Assembly (NCBI GenBank): GCA_965116435.1
Contig: OZ220686.1
Span: forward strand, 186,001 to 250,000
DNA length: 64,000 nt
Reading direction: 5' to 3'
Origin: VXPQ01 sp965116435
Lineage (GTDB): Bacteria; Bacteroidota; Rhodothermia; Rhodothermales; VXPQ01
Both the position numbers and the translations under genes were made by a program. Shown one piece after another: positions 25,690 through 34,074 of the stretch. The notes under the pieces are model-generated. The model was not told where the DNA came from. It worked only from the letters and a program-made list of their open reading frames with translations, and searched no databases. Numbering within the stretch: position 1 is the first letter of the stretch; each line of letters begins with the position of its first letter.

Positions 25690-27192
25690 ATGTCAGGACA
25701 TTCGGATACGGAACAACGCTTTGCGAGCCGCCTTGGTTTGCTGCTGAGCGTGCTCGGCATTGCTGTGGGCACCGGCAACATCTGGCGCTTCCCGCGCATC
25801 GCCGCCCAGAACGGAGGGGCCGAAGGGGCGGGCGCCTTTCTTATTGCCTGGATCGTGTTTCTGTTCGTCTGGAGCATTCCGCTGATTATCGCCGAATATG
25901 CGCTGGGGCGGCACGGGCGGCGGGGCGTGGTGGGGTCGTTCATCAAGGCGGCGGGCAAACGCTTTGCCTGGATGGGCGCGTTCGTGGCGTTCGTGGCGAC
26001 GGCCATCATGTTTTATTATTCCGTGGTGGCGGGCTGGTGCGCGTATTATCTATGGACTTCCGCGACCGCGCCGCTGCCTATGGACCTGGAGGGCGCCGCC
26101 GCCGTGTGGGACGGATTCCAGTCCGGCGGCTGGCCGCTATTGTTTCATGCCCTGGCCATGGGCGGGGGCGCCTTCGTTGTCGTCAAGGGCATTTCGTCCA
26201 TTGAGCGCGTGAACAAAGTGCTCGTGCCGGTCCTGTGCCTGATCGTGCTCGCGTCCGTACTGCGCGCGGTCACGTTGCCCGGCGCGGGGCAGGGGTTGGC
26301 CTTTCTGTTTACGCCGCAGTGGGATTTGCTGGGGCGCCCGTCCCTGTGGCTGGAGGCGCTCACGCAGAACGCCTGGGATACGGGCGCGGGCTGGGGACTC
26401 ATTCTGACCTACGGCGCCTACATGCGTCGGAGTCACGGCATCGTAAAGAATTCCTTCATTACCGGCATAGGCAATAATGTCGTGTCCCTCCTGGCCGCCA
26501 TTATGATTTTCGGGACCGTTTTCGCCGTGCTGGGCGCCGAAATGTCCCGCCCGGAAGTGCTGGACGTGATGAAAGACAGCGGCCCGGCCTCCACGGGGCT
26601 GACGTTCATCTGGATGCCCCAGTTGTTCGCCAAAATGCCTTTCGGACGGGGCATGGCCCTGCTTTTCTTCCTCGGATTGTCCTTTGCGGCGTTCAGTTCG
26701 CTGATTTCCATGATCGAATTGGCTACGCGCGTGCTGGTGGACGCCGGCTTGCGGCGCAAACAGGCCATTGCCTGCGTGGGCGTCTTCGGATTCGTGCTGG
26801 GCGTGCCGTCCGCCTTGTACACAGGCTTTCTGGGGAATCAGGATTTCGTATGGGGCGTGGCGCTGATGCTCTCCGGCGCGTTCGTGGCGTTCGCCGTGAT
26901 TCGCTACGGGGCCGCCGATTTCGCCCGCACAGTGGTTTCGGGCGGCGAGGGAGACTGGTCTGCGGGGAGGCTATGGATATTCCTGATCCGCTTCGCCGTA
27001 CCGGCGCAGGCGATGGTCTTGCTGGGCTGGTGGCTATACCTGTCCGCCTCGCAATACGCGCCCGATTCCTGGTACAATCCGTTCGACCCGTACAGCGTGA
27101 TGACCTGCCTTGCGCAATGGGGCCTTGTGGCGGCGCTTTTTCTGCTGATGAACCGTTTTCTCGCGCGCCGCACGACGCTTGGCCCGTCGTAG
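25690..27192 (+). CDS. Sodium-dependent NSS-family symporter
   Basis: A 500-residue inner-membrane protein with about 12 helices. The TM1 signature LGIAVGTGNIWRFPRIAAQNGG carries the Na+ and substrate-contact Gly/Asn residues of the LeuT/SNF family (the family sequence is usually G-x-GNxWRFPY; here Arg replaces Tyr). Substrate (amino acid or amine) cannot be read from sequence. ATG 25690 is chosen because the upstream in-frame extension is Arg/Phe-rich and unlike the family. Confidence 0.9.
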   Translation: MSGHSDTEQRFASRLGLLLSVLGIAVGTGNIWRFPRIAAQNGGAEGAGAFLIAWIVFLFVWSIPLIIAEYALGRHGRRGVVGSFIKAAGKRFAWMGAFVAFVATAIMFYYSVVAGWCAYYLWTSATAPLPMDLEGAAAVWDGFQSGGWPLLFHALAMGGGAFVVVKGISSIERVNKVLVPVLCLIVLASVLRAVTLPGAGQGLAFLFTPQWDLLGRPSLWLEALTQNAWDTGAGWGLILTYGAYMRRSHGIVKNSFITGIGNNVVSLLAAIMIFGTVFAVLGAEMSRPEVLDVMKDSGPASTGLTFIWMPQLFAKMPFGRGMALLFFLGLSFAAFSSLISMIELATRVLVDAGLRRKQAIACVGVFGFVLGVPSALYTGFLGNQDFVWGVALMLSGAFVAFAVIRYGAADFARTVVSGGEGDWSAGRLWIFLIRFAVPAQAMVLLGWWLYLSASQYAPDSWYNPFDPYSVMTCLAQWGLVAALFLLMNRFLARRTTLGPS

Positions 27193-27256
27193 CGCATCAC
27201 AGGGCATCACAGCGCATCGTCCTTTTCCGCCTGTCGAGGCGTTCGCCGTACTTCCA

Positions 27257-28555
27257 ATGACGATCGACCGCGTACTTCGGGAGTTTACCGATATCGACGG
27301 CGCCGCAGCGTTCGACGAGATGGCCGGGGCTGCGCTCGCCTATCAGTATGCGCACAACGCCGTATATCGCCGATATTGCGACGCCCTCCGCACACCCGCC
27401 GCCCGCCTCGCTCGTTCCCGACCCCTCCAGCCACCCCGGGCTGTCCAACCTTCCCGTCCTTCCCCATCCGCCTCGCCGCCCGCCCCGGAAAACGCGCCGC
27501 AGCCCTCGCCTTGTTCCATACCATCCGTTCCGTCGCCCGCTCCGGAAAACACGCTGCCCGCCCCGCCTTCCTCCACGCCATTCGCCGCACCGCCCGCTCC
27601 GGAAAACACGCCGCCCGCCCCGCCTTCCTCCACGCCATTCGCCGCACCGCCCGCCCCGGAAAACGCGCCATCCGCTTCGCCTTCCCCCACGCCATCCGCC
27701 TGTTTTTCCCCAGCCGGGCTTCCCCTTTTCTTGCCGGTAGAAGCGTTCAAGCAGGCGGCGGTAACCGCGTTTCCACCGGACGAAGCGGAAAAAATCTTCG
27801 AAAGCAGCGGAACGGGCCGCGGCGTGCGCAGCCGGCATTACGTCCGGGACGTTTCCATCTACGAGCGCGCGCTCGCCGCGAATTTCTCCCGTACGTTCGG
27901 AACGGGCCCCTTTTTGTTTGCCTTGTGCCTTCCCGGGTACGCCGAACAGGGGGCCTCGTCCCTTATATATATGGCGTATTTTCTCATGCGGCGGTTCGGG
28001 GCGGCCGGGAGCGGCTCCATATTGGGCGCGCCGGAGCGTTTGCGGCGGCTGGCGGGCCGGAGCGCGGACGAAGGCGTTCCGCTTGTGGTGTTCGGGGCGG
28101 CGTTCGGATTGCTTGACCTTGTGGAAACAGCGACGTTTTCCTTGCCTTCCGAGGCGATCGTCATCGAAACCGGCGGCATGAAGACCCGGCGCCGGGAGAT
28201 TGCTCGCGCCGACTTGCACGGGCGGCTTCAGGACGGCTTCGGCGTAGCGTCCGTGTGCAGCGAATACGGCATGTGCGAACTGCTCGATTCGTGCTATGCC
28301 CGGGAGGGGGGTGTGTTCTGCCCGCCGCCGTGGATGCGCTTTTGGGTAGTGGACCCGGCGGAACCGTTCGCGCCGCTCGAAGAAGGGCGGGAAGGCGCGC
28401 TGGCCTTGCTGGACCTGGCGAACGTCTATTCCGCCTCGGCCTTGCTGACCGGGGACCGGGCCGTGCAGCGAGGCGCCGGCTTCGAGGTGCTTGGCCGCCT
28501 GGCCCATGCCGAACTCCGGGGCTGCAATTTTTTGCTGGATAGTGGGATGCACTGA
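27257..28555 (+). CDS. LuxE-like acyl-protein synthetase with Pro-rich repeat insert
   Basis: 432 residues. The LuxE domain is recognisable from LPLFLPVEAFKQAAV (near 160) through IFESSGTGRGVRSRHYV (P-loop-like SSGTG), SEYGMCELLDSCYA and LLTGDRAV, features of acyl-adenylate-forming LuxE/PaaK-like enzymes. An insert of about 80 residues (residues about 75-152) built from 19-residue Pro/Ala repeats separates the first helix (NAVYRRYCDAL) from the catalytic domain. The native C-terminus is altered: the last three codons and the TGA come from the left end of element D. The LuxC-like gene follows, so the pair likely activates and reduces a fatty acid. Confidence 0.75.
   Translation: MTIDRVLREFTDIDGAAAFDEMAGAALAYQYAHNAVYRRYCDALRTPAARLARSRPLQPPRAVQPSRPSPSASPPAPENAPQPSPCSIPSVPSPAPENTLPAPPSSTPFAAPPAPENTPPAPPSSTPFAAPPAPENAPSASPSPTPSACFSPAGLPLFLPVEAFKQAAVTAFPPDEAEKIFESSGTGRGVRSRHYVRDVSIYERALAANFSRTFGTGPFLFALCLPGYAEQGASSLIYMAYFLMRRFGAAGSGSILGAPERLRRLAGRSADEGVPLVVFGAAFGLLDLVETATFSLPSEAIVIETGGMKTRRREIARADLHGRLQDGFGVASVCSEYGMCELLDSCYAREGGVFCPPPWMRFWVVDPAEPFAPLEEGREGALALLDLANVYSASALLTGDRAVQRGAGFEVLGRLAHAELRGCNFLLDSGMH
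27473..27710 (+). repeat. 57-bp x 4 coding minisatellite in luxE-like gene
   Basis: CCGGAAAAC recurs at 27485, 27542, 27599 and 27656, an exact 57-bp period. Each unit codes for PAPEN(T/A)PPAPPSSTPFAAP or a variant. The frame is kept. Confidence 0.95.
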
Positions 28556-28800
28556 TCAAATCCACATCGATCAGCGCTTCACGTACGCAAATAGGGTTTG
28601 TAATGATTTCATCGTTAAAATCATTGGAAAACACGACGCTTGGCGTCGTCGGGGTTGCGAAGCGCCCCTCGGGAGGCATCCATGCGCGCGCTGGCTGTGT
28701 CATTTCTCATTATCCGGGGCCGCCACACTACTTGCTTCGTCATTTCTTGCCAGCGCACACCTCGTTGCCTCTGATATTTGCGGACCTAATCAGCGCATCC
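28545..28800 (+). mobile_element. MITE-like element, copy D (full length)
   Basis: 256 bp from GGATGCACTGATCAAATCC to a right end GGACCTAATCAGCGCATCC. It contains the conserved interior AGCGCTTCACGTACGCAA and GTCATTTCTCATTA... GGGGCCGCCAC. It has no transposase and no long conserved frame. It joins the luxE-like and luxC-like genes and provides the stop of the first; the second starts 1 nt after its end. Confidence 0.85.
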
Positions 28801-28801
28801 C

Positions 28802-29938
28802 ATGTTTGATCAACGCAAACGCTTCGAGGCGGTGGTGGCGGCGGCGGACGCTTGGCGGGACCCCGAATACGAGGGCCGCGCGCGCGCCGTGGAAGAGACG
28901 CTGCGCGCCCCCAACGCCTTTACGGAAGAGGCGGTGGCGTTTGCGGTGAATCAGCAAATGGCGCTGCTCACGGAAGAGGCCCTTGCGGCATGGATTCGGG
29001 ACCGCTGCGCGTCGCCGCCCGCCGCGGTGGGGGTGTTGAATGCAGGCAACGTTCCGCTGGCGGGGTTGCAGGATTTTCTGGCGACCGTGCTGGCCGGACA
29101 CCGCTATATCGGAGCCGTTTCGTCGAAGTCTCCGGCGCTGTTGCCGGCCTTCGTCCGCGACGTGCGCCGGTTCGATCCCGAAATCGAGGCGCGCTTCGCG
29201 TCCCTTGCGGACCTGCTGCGCGTCGCCAACGCCCTCGTCGCCACCGGTTCGGACGCAACGATCGCGTCCTTGCGGGCCCGGCTGGATGAAACGGCTCGAT
29301 TGGACAAAACGGTTCGACTGGACGAAACGGCCCGGCTGGACAAAACGGCTCGATTGGACAAAACGGCTCGACTGGATGAAATGGTTCTGGCGCCGGATCG
29401 CTGTCTGTTTCGGGGGCATTCCTTCGCCGCGGGCGTACTGGACGGGGAGGAGCGGGAGGATACGTACGAACGCCTTGCGGAAGACATCCTGCTGCACGAG
29501 GGATTCGGGTGCCGCAACGTGGCCGTGCTGTGGGCGCCCCGCGGCCTCTCCCCGGACGGCTTGCTGGAGGCGATGGCCCGGTTTCGGGGGGTGTTTCCCG
29601 CGCATGCAGGGACAGCGGGGCGGTTGGCCATGCAGCGGGCCCTGCTGGAGGCGGTGGGCGCGTCCCATGCCTGGGGGGAGGGCCTGGAATTTCTCGTAAG
29701 CCGGGGCGAACCCGAAGCGCAGGCGCCCGGCCACCTGCGTTGGGTGGAGTACGACGATCTGGCGGAGGCGGCCGCCTGGCTGGCCGAACAGCCCGTGCAG
29801 TTGGCGGTGGCCGAAGAACGGGTACAGAAACGGCTCGCCTTCAAGGGGCTATGCCTTGTTCCGGGCGAAGCGCAGCGGCCCGTGCTCTCCTGGCGCCCGG
29901 ACGGCATGGACATAGTGGATTTCCTGGCGTCCCTGTGA
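28802..29938 (+). CDS. LuxC-like acyl-CoA reductase
   Basis: 378 residues, the aldehyde-dehydrogenase-like fold that reduces fatty-acyl thioesters to aldehydes. The family catalytic Cys is C237 in GFGCRNVAVLWAPRG. GVLNAGNVPLAGLQD is the N-terminal nucleotide-binding region. A charged insert made of six RLD(E/K)TA units lies at about 160-194, between GSDATIASLRA and MVLAPDRCLF. ATG 28802 lies 1 nt after element D, so its original promoter or leader has been replaced. Pairing with the LuxE homologue upstream supports a fatty-acyl activation/reduction pathway. Confidence 0.75.
   Translation: MFDQRKRFEAVVAAADAWRDPEYEGRARAVEETLRAPNAFTEEAVAFAVNQQMALLTEEALAAWIRDRCASPPAAVGVLNAGNVPLAGLQDFLATVLAGHRYIGAVSSKSPALLPAFVRDVRRFDPEIEARFASLADLLRVANALVATGSDATIASLRARLDETARLDKTVRLDETARLDKTARLDKTARLDEMVLAPDRCLFRGHSFAAGVLDGEEREDTYERLAEDILLHEGFGCRNVAVLWAPRGLSPDGLLEAMARFRGVFPAHAGTAGRLAMQRALLEAVGASHAWGEGLEFLVSRGEPEAQAPGHLRWVEYDDLAEAAAWLAEQPVQLAVAEERVQKRLAFKGLCLVPGEAQRPVLSWRPDGMDIVDFLASL
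29278..29383 (+). repeat. 18-bp x 6 coding minisatellite in luxC-like gene
   Basis: Units of 18 bp such as CGGCTCGATTGGACAAAA code for (A/V)RLD(E/K)T. Register and frame are maintained across six copies. Confidence 0.9.
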
Positions 29939-29940
29939 AC

Positions 29941-30121
29941 GGAATTCCTCGTGAGCCGGGGCGAACCCGAAGCGCAGGCGCCCGGCCACCTTCGCTGGGT
30001 GGAGTACGACGATCTGGCGGAGGCGGCCGCCTGGCTGGCCGAACCGGCCCGGACTTCATCAGAGCATCCATCATCAGAGGCCCCTGCCCCTGCCCCTGCG
30101 CATCGGCGTCCCGCACCGCTT
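29941..30121 (+). pseudogene. Duplicated 3' fragments of the two flanking genes
   Basis: 29941-30044 is a near-identical copy of the luxC-like segment at about 29689-29792 (FLVSRGEPEAQAP...). It is followed by a solo MITE end near 30049-30069. 30093-30121 duplicates the 3' end of the nfu-like gene (30167-30195). None of this is expected to be translated usefully. Confidence 0.8.
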
Positions 30122-30163
30122 ATTGAGGAATATATCAACGCCCTCCGGCAGGTGGCGACGATC

Positions 30164-30439
30164 TTACCCCTGCGCAGCGACGTCCCGCACCGCTTCTTTC
30201 ACGGCGGGCAGGATGTCGTTCCAGTTCGCGTCCGGCCTTTTGGTGATGGTCAGAAACTGCGGCACGATAAAGACGTCCGCCACGCCTCGAATGCCGAACA
30301 AGCGTTCGCCGAGCGCATGCCCGGCGGCTTCTTCGGCGGAACGGAACGATTCCATTCCCTCCGGAATGAACGCCCCTTTGCGGAGCGTACACTTGAGGCT
30401 GTTCGGGTTCGGAGTGGGCGTTATGTCGAGTTGCGGCAT
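30164..30439 (-). CDS. NifU N-terminal-type (Nfu_N) scaffold protein
   Basis: A 91-residue protein (MPQLDITPTPNPNSLKCTL... FIPEGMESFRS... VADVFIVPQFLTITKR). The TPNPNSLKF-like start and the DVFIVPQF-type strand are typical of the Nfu_N domain (PF08712), which accompanies iron-sulfur cluster carriers. The C-terminal CxxC domain of full Nfu proteins is absent, so this is a stand-alone N-domain. No other Fe-S genes are in the window. Confidence 0.85.
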   Translation of the reverse strand: MPQLDITPTPNPNSLKCTLRKGAFIPEGMESFRSAEEAAGHALGERLFGIRGVADVFIVPQFLTITKRPDANWNDILPAVKEAVRDVAAQG

Positions 30440-30567
30440 GGGAAAACCGTATCGTCGGAATCGGGTATAAACAAGTTACGCCTCGGATTGCACCGCAGAT
30501 TATACGCCGTATACGGCACATCAGCGGATGGCGCGGGCGTCCCAAAGATAGCGAATCCAGACCGGAT

Positions 30568-31269
30568 ATGGAGCCGCCACATATTTCAGAGGAACGCCGG
30601 GGCGACGACGGCCCGGGCCCTGCGGACGACGCCCCGCGCGGCGGGGGCAAGGTGCACCGCATCGGCCAGGAAACGCGCGGCCTGTTCGAGGACTTCACGG
30701 CCTGGGTGGAATTGCGCTTGCGCCTTGTGCAGCTGGATGTGCAGGGCTACATTCGGCAGAAGATAGACGAGGCTACGCTCAAGATTGCGCTGGTGGCGGC
30801 GGGGCTGTTTTCCGGGTTGTTTGCGCTGGTTACGCTGGCGTTGTTCGCAGGGTGGCTGTTCGGGCACCCCGCCTGGGGTTTTTTGGCGGTAACCGGCCTG
30901 CTCCTGGCGTGGACCGGCCTGTTGTATGCGCGTCATCGCCGGACGGTGGCCGAGGGCGCCGAGCGTATGCAGGGATCGATTTTTTCGCCAGACGCATCGA
31001 AGAACGGCAGCCATGAATCCAGCGCAGCATCCGGTTCGGCATCCAGTTCAGCATCCAATGGAAAATCCAAAGCAGCATCCAGTTTAGCATCCAAAGCAAA
31101 ATCCAGTGGAAAACCCGGTTCGGCACCCAAAGCAGCATCCAGTGCAAAACCCGGTTCAGCATCCAAAGCAGCATCCAACGCAGAAACCGGTTTAGCATCC
31201 AAAGCAGAACCCAGTTCAGAACCCGGTTTAGAACCCGGTTTAGAACCCGAAAAAAAATCCAGTGAATGA
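30568..31269 (+). CDS. Holin-X/DUF1469-like two-helix membrane protein with repeat tail
   Basis: 233 residues. A charged amphipathic N-terminus (ETRGLFEDFTAWVELRLRLVQ) leads to two membrane helices at about 73-95 and 98-120. This is the layout of the phage-holin-like Phage_holin_3_6 family, a common non-phage bacterial membrane protein. From about 148 the protein is a Lys/Ala/Ser repeat tail (SKAASS, KPGSAPKAASS variants), another expansion. The 3' end overlaps the next gene. Role unknown. Confidence 0.7.
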   Translation: MEPPHISEERRGDDGPGPADDAPRGGGKVHRIGQETRGLFEDFTAWVELRLRLVQLDVQGYIRQKIDEATLKIALVAAGLFSGLFALVTLALFAGWLFGHPAWGFLAVTGLLLAWTGLLYARHRRTVAEGAERMQGSIFSPDASKNGSHESSAASGSASSSASNGKSKAASSLASKAKSSGKPGSAPKAASSAKPGSASKAASNAETGLASKAEPSSEPGLEPGLEPEKKSSE

Positions 31270-31273
31270 CCGC

Positions 31274-31822
31274 ATGGAACATACGATCCCGGACCGCGCG
31301 CGGGGCGCGGCGGATATGGACGACCGCACCGCGCTTGAAAAACGGCTTGCGGAGGCGCGGGCGTCCATACAGGAGCGGATCCGGCGGATCGAACGCGAAG
31401 TAGGTCCGGGTCCGAAAGCGATCTGGGCCAGCGCGCGGAAGCGTCCCGTCGTCACGTTGCTGGCGGCGGCGTTGGCGGGCCTGCTCTTCGGGAACCTCGT
31501 TTTTCGGAAGCGGCGGCGCGTCCGCACGGTCGATCCGGTGCGGGCGGCGCCTCCCGCGCCTCCTTCGCCACCCGCACCCCCCGTGGCGCCCGCATCGGGC
31601 GGACCAGGCGTATCAGGCGGAGGCATGCGTTATGTGTTCTGGATCACGTTGTTGCAAACGGGTTTGGGACTTTTCGCGGATGTGGCGACGGACTTTTTTG
31701 CGAAGCGATCCGGCGGCGCACAGCGAATATTTCGGGAAGAACGGGGCGAAACGCGCCGAGAAGAGGCCCCCGAAACGCAGGACCTGCCCCCGAACACGGA
31801 AAATCGTTCGTCCGCTTCGTAA
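31274..31822 (+). CDS. Membrane-associated protein of unknown function
   Basis: 182 residues from ATG 31274 (GTG 31262 overlaps the upstream stop). It has an N-terminal amphipathic coil (TALEKRLAEARASIQERI), a hydrophobic segment PVVTLLAAALAGLLFGNLV followed by RKRRR (positive inside), a Pro-rich linker and a second weak hydrophobic stretch MRYVFWITLLQTGLGLFADV. The arrangement suits a partner of the holin-like protein, with which it is translationally coupled. No family recognised. Confidence 0.6.
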   Translation: MEHTIPDRARGAADMDDRTALEKRLAEARASIQERIRRIEREVGPGPKAIWASARKRPVVTLLAAALAGLLFGNLVFRKRRRVRTVDPVRAAPPAPPSPPAPPVAPASGGPGVSGGGMRYVFWITLLQTGLGLFADVATDFFAKRSGGAQRIFREERGETRREEAPETQDLPPNTENRSSAS

Positions 31823-31900
31823 TTTTGCCCTATTGAATATCAATATCCATGATTCGTCGTCGGCCAGCGGCGGCGAGTCCGTTGTTTTATCGACACGACC

Positions 31901-32596
31901 ATGCGCATTGTGCTTTTCGGGGCGCCCGGTACGGGCAAGGGCACGCAGGCAGCGTTGCTTGCGGAACGCCGCGGCGTGCGCCATATATCTACGGGCGCCA
32001 TGTTTCGGGACGCGATTCGGGCCCGTACGCCGCATGGCCGCATGGCCGAGGAGTATGTCCGGCGAGGCTGGCTGGTCCCCGACGAATTCGCCCGGGATAT
32101 CGCCGAAGACGCGCTGCTGGAAATCGGACTGGACAACTTCGTGCTGGACGGGTATCCGCGCACGGTGGTGCAGGCGGAGTGGCTTTCGGCGTTTTTGGCG
32201 GCCCGCGACACGGGAATCGATCTGGTGATCGCCATGGAACTATGCATAAACAGCATCATAGAGCGCCTTTCCATGCGCAGGCTGAATCGCGAGACAGGGG
32301 AGCATTATCATCTTGCGTTCAAGCCGCCTCCGCCGGACGTAGATCCCGCGCTGATCGTGCAGCGGCTGGACGACCGCCCGGACGCCATCCGAAGCCGGAT
32401 CGAGGGGTACTGGCAAGCCACCCGGCCCGTCGTGGATTATTACCGCAAACAGGGCATTATCGTGGATGTGGATGCGGACGGAGCGCTGGAGGAGGTGTAT
32501 GCGCGCATTGAAGACGCGCTCGCTCCCGTCGCCGCGAACGCCAAAACAGCGCCCAAAACGGCGACTGCCAAAGCGGCGTCCGCCAAAACAGTATAA
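31901..32596 (+). CDS. adk: Adenylate kinase
   Basis: Interconverts ATP + AMP and 2 ADP in the cytoplasm. The 231 residues show P-loop GAPGTGKGT at 7-15, the AMP-binding STGAMFRDAIR, LDGYPRT and a short LID with ETGEHYHLAFKPP. The catalytic part ends near residue 205, and the tail is a Lys/Thr/Ala low-complexity repeat (KTAPKTATAKAASAKTV), unusual for this enzyme. It leads the row adk - polyprenyl synthase - ptsH - ptsI. Confidence 0.95.
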   Translation: MRIVLFGAPGTGKGTQAALLAERRGVRHISTGAMFRDAIRARTPHGRMAEEYVRRGWLVPDEFARDIAEDALLEIGLDNFVLDGYPRTVVQAEWLSAFLAARDTGIDLVIAMELCINSIIERLSMRRLNRETGEHYHLAFKPPPPDVDPALIVQRLDDRPDAIRSRIEGYWQATRPVVDYYRKQGIIVDVDADGALEEVYARIEDALAPVAANAKTAPKTATAKAASAKTV

Positions 32597-32666
32597 AAAA
32601 AGCGTAATAACAACATAAAAATGGTATAAAAACAGCGGAAAAGCAACATACAAGACCTTCCCCCTT

Positions 32667-33740
32667 ATGTCTTCGGATACTCGCAACCAGATCCCCCCGG
32701 AAACCACTTCGTCGGACGAAGAAGTGCGTGCGCTTCGCACGCGCGTCGAGGACGTGTTGTCGGCGTGGTCCGAAGGGCGTTCCGCCCTGTCCGTCGAGAT
32801 TCCCTCGGCCCCGGAGGCCATGTACGACCCGGTTCGGTATGTGCTGGCTTCCGGCGGCAAACGGCTCCGGCCCGTGCTGCTCCTGTTGGCGGCCCGCATT
32901 TTCGGCGGCGACGAGGAGGATGCGCTGCCCGCCGCCCTGGCCGTAGAAATGTTTCACAATTTTACGCTGGTCCACGACGACATCATGGACTCTGCGAACG
33001 AGCGACGCGGGCGCCCTTCCGTGCATGCCCGGTGGGACGAAAGCACCGCGATCCTTTGCGGAGATTATTTGCTGGGGATGTCGTATGATTTGTTGGCCCG
33101 CGCCCGCACCCGTACCCGCGCGCCCGCAGACGCGCCGCATTGGCGCCCCGCCGCGGCCATCGGACATTTTCAGGAGATGCTGGCGCTGTTGTGCGAAGGG
33201 CAAACGCTGGATGAGGCGTTCGAGCGCCGAACGGATGTGTCCGTGGAGGAGTATCTTGGTATGATCGACCGGAAGACGGGCGCCTTGCTGCAAACGTCGC
33301 TGGAAGTGGGCGGGATGCTGGGCGGCGCGGACGAGGCAGGGCGGGGGCATTTGCGCGCCATCGGACGGCATGCGGGGCGGGCGTTTCAGATCCGCGACGA
33401 TGTGCTGGACCTGACGGCGGAACACGTGCGCTGGGGCAAAAAGAAGGGCGGCGACCTGATTGAAGGGAAGCGGACCTGGATTCTGCTCCGGGCCATTGAG
33501 CGCACGCAGGGGGCGGATCGGCGGTGGTTCCAGCGTATCGTCGAGGCGCCGGGCTTGCCTGAAGGCGAGGTGGACGAAGCCCTGGTGCGGATGCGGCGGG
33601 CGGGGGTGATCGCAGAAGCGGAGGAGGCCGTGCGGCGGCATACGGAGGAGGCGCTCAAGGCGGTCCGGCGGCTCCCGGACGTTTCGTCCTCGGAGACGTT
33701 GCGCGGATTGCTGCACCGCATGCAGGAGCGCATGCATTGA
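32667..33740 (+). CDS. Polyprenyl diphosphate synthase (geranylgeranyl/farnesyl type)
   Basis: 357 residues of the trans-isoprenyl synthase fold. The first Asp-rich motif is DDIMD in FTLVHDDIMDSA, the second DDVLD in FQIRDDVLDL. GGKRLRPVL holds the IPP-binding Lys-Arg pair. It condenses IPP with allylic diphosphates; product chain length cannot be decided reliably. A first segment of about 40 residues precedes the family core. It is separated from adk by an AT-rich 70-bp gap. Confidence 0.9.
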   Translation: MSSDTRNQIPPETTSSDEEVRALRTRVEDVLSAWSEGRSALSVEIPSAPEAMYDPVRYVLASGGKRLRPVLLLLAARIFGGDEEDALPAALAVEMFHNFTLVHDDIMDSANERRGRPSVHARWDESTAILCGDYLLGMSYDLLARARTRTRAPADAPHWRPAAAIGHFQEMLALLCEGQTLDEAFERRTDVSVEEYLGMIDRKTGALLQTSLEVGGMLGGADEAGRGHLRAIGRHAGRAFQIRDDVLDLTAEHVRWGKKKGGDLIEGKRTWILLRAIERTQGADRRWFQRIVEAPGLPEGEVDEALVRMRRAGVIAEAEEAVRRHTEEALKAVRRLPDVSSSETLRGLLHRMQERMH

Positions 33741-33749
33741 GGCGACGCC

Positions 33750-34019
33750 ATGGTAACGAAGGAAGTCACCGTGACGAATCGGGCGGGCGTGCATACGCGA
33801 CCGGCGTCCATGATCGTGCGGACTGCCGCGAAGTTCCAGGCGGATTTTTTCATTCGCAAGGATCAGTACGAAATCAACGGCAAGAGCATTATCGGGGTGA
33901 TGACGCTGGCGGCGGAGCAGGGCGCCCGCCTCACCCTCGTTTTCGAGGGGGAGGACGAAACCGAGGCGGCGCATGCGGTCGCCCGCCTGTTCGAAAGCGG
34001 TTTCGGGGAGGAATTATAG
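33750..34019 (+). CDS. ptsH: Phosphocarrier protein HPr
   Basis: 89 residues. H15 in NRAGVHTRPAS is the phosphorylated histidine and S46 in NGKSIIGVM is the regulatory serine. It accepts phosphate from enzyme I. The gene starts 9 nt after the synthase gene stop and 55 nt before ptsI. Confidence 0.95.
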   Translation: MVTKEVTVTNRAGVHTRPASMIVRTAAKFQADFFIRKDQYEINGKSIIGVMTLAAEQGARLTLVFEGEDETEAAHAVARLFESGFGEEL

Positions 34020-34074
34020 GCGCCGGGTCGGGGTAGATCAGCGCATCCTTACGCAAACAGGATCGAAAAGAACC

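Noticed and set aside
30568..31269. Holin-like gene as evidence of a prophage
   Set aside because: No phage structural, lysis or integrase genes are nearby; this membrane family is common in bacterial chromosomes.
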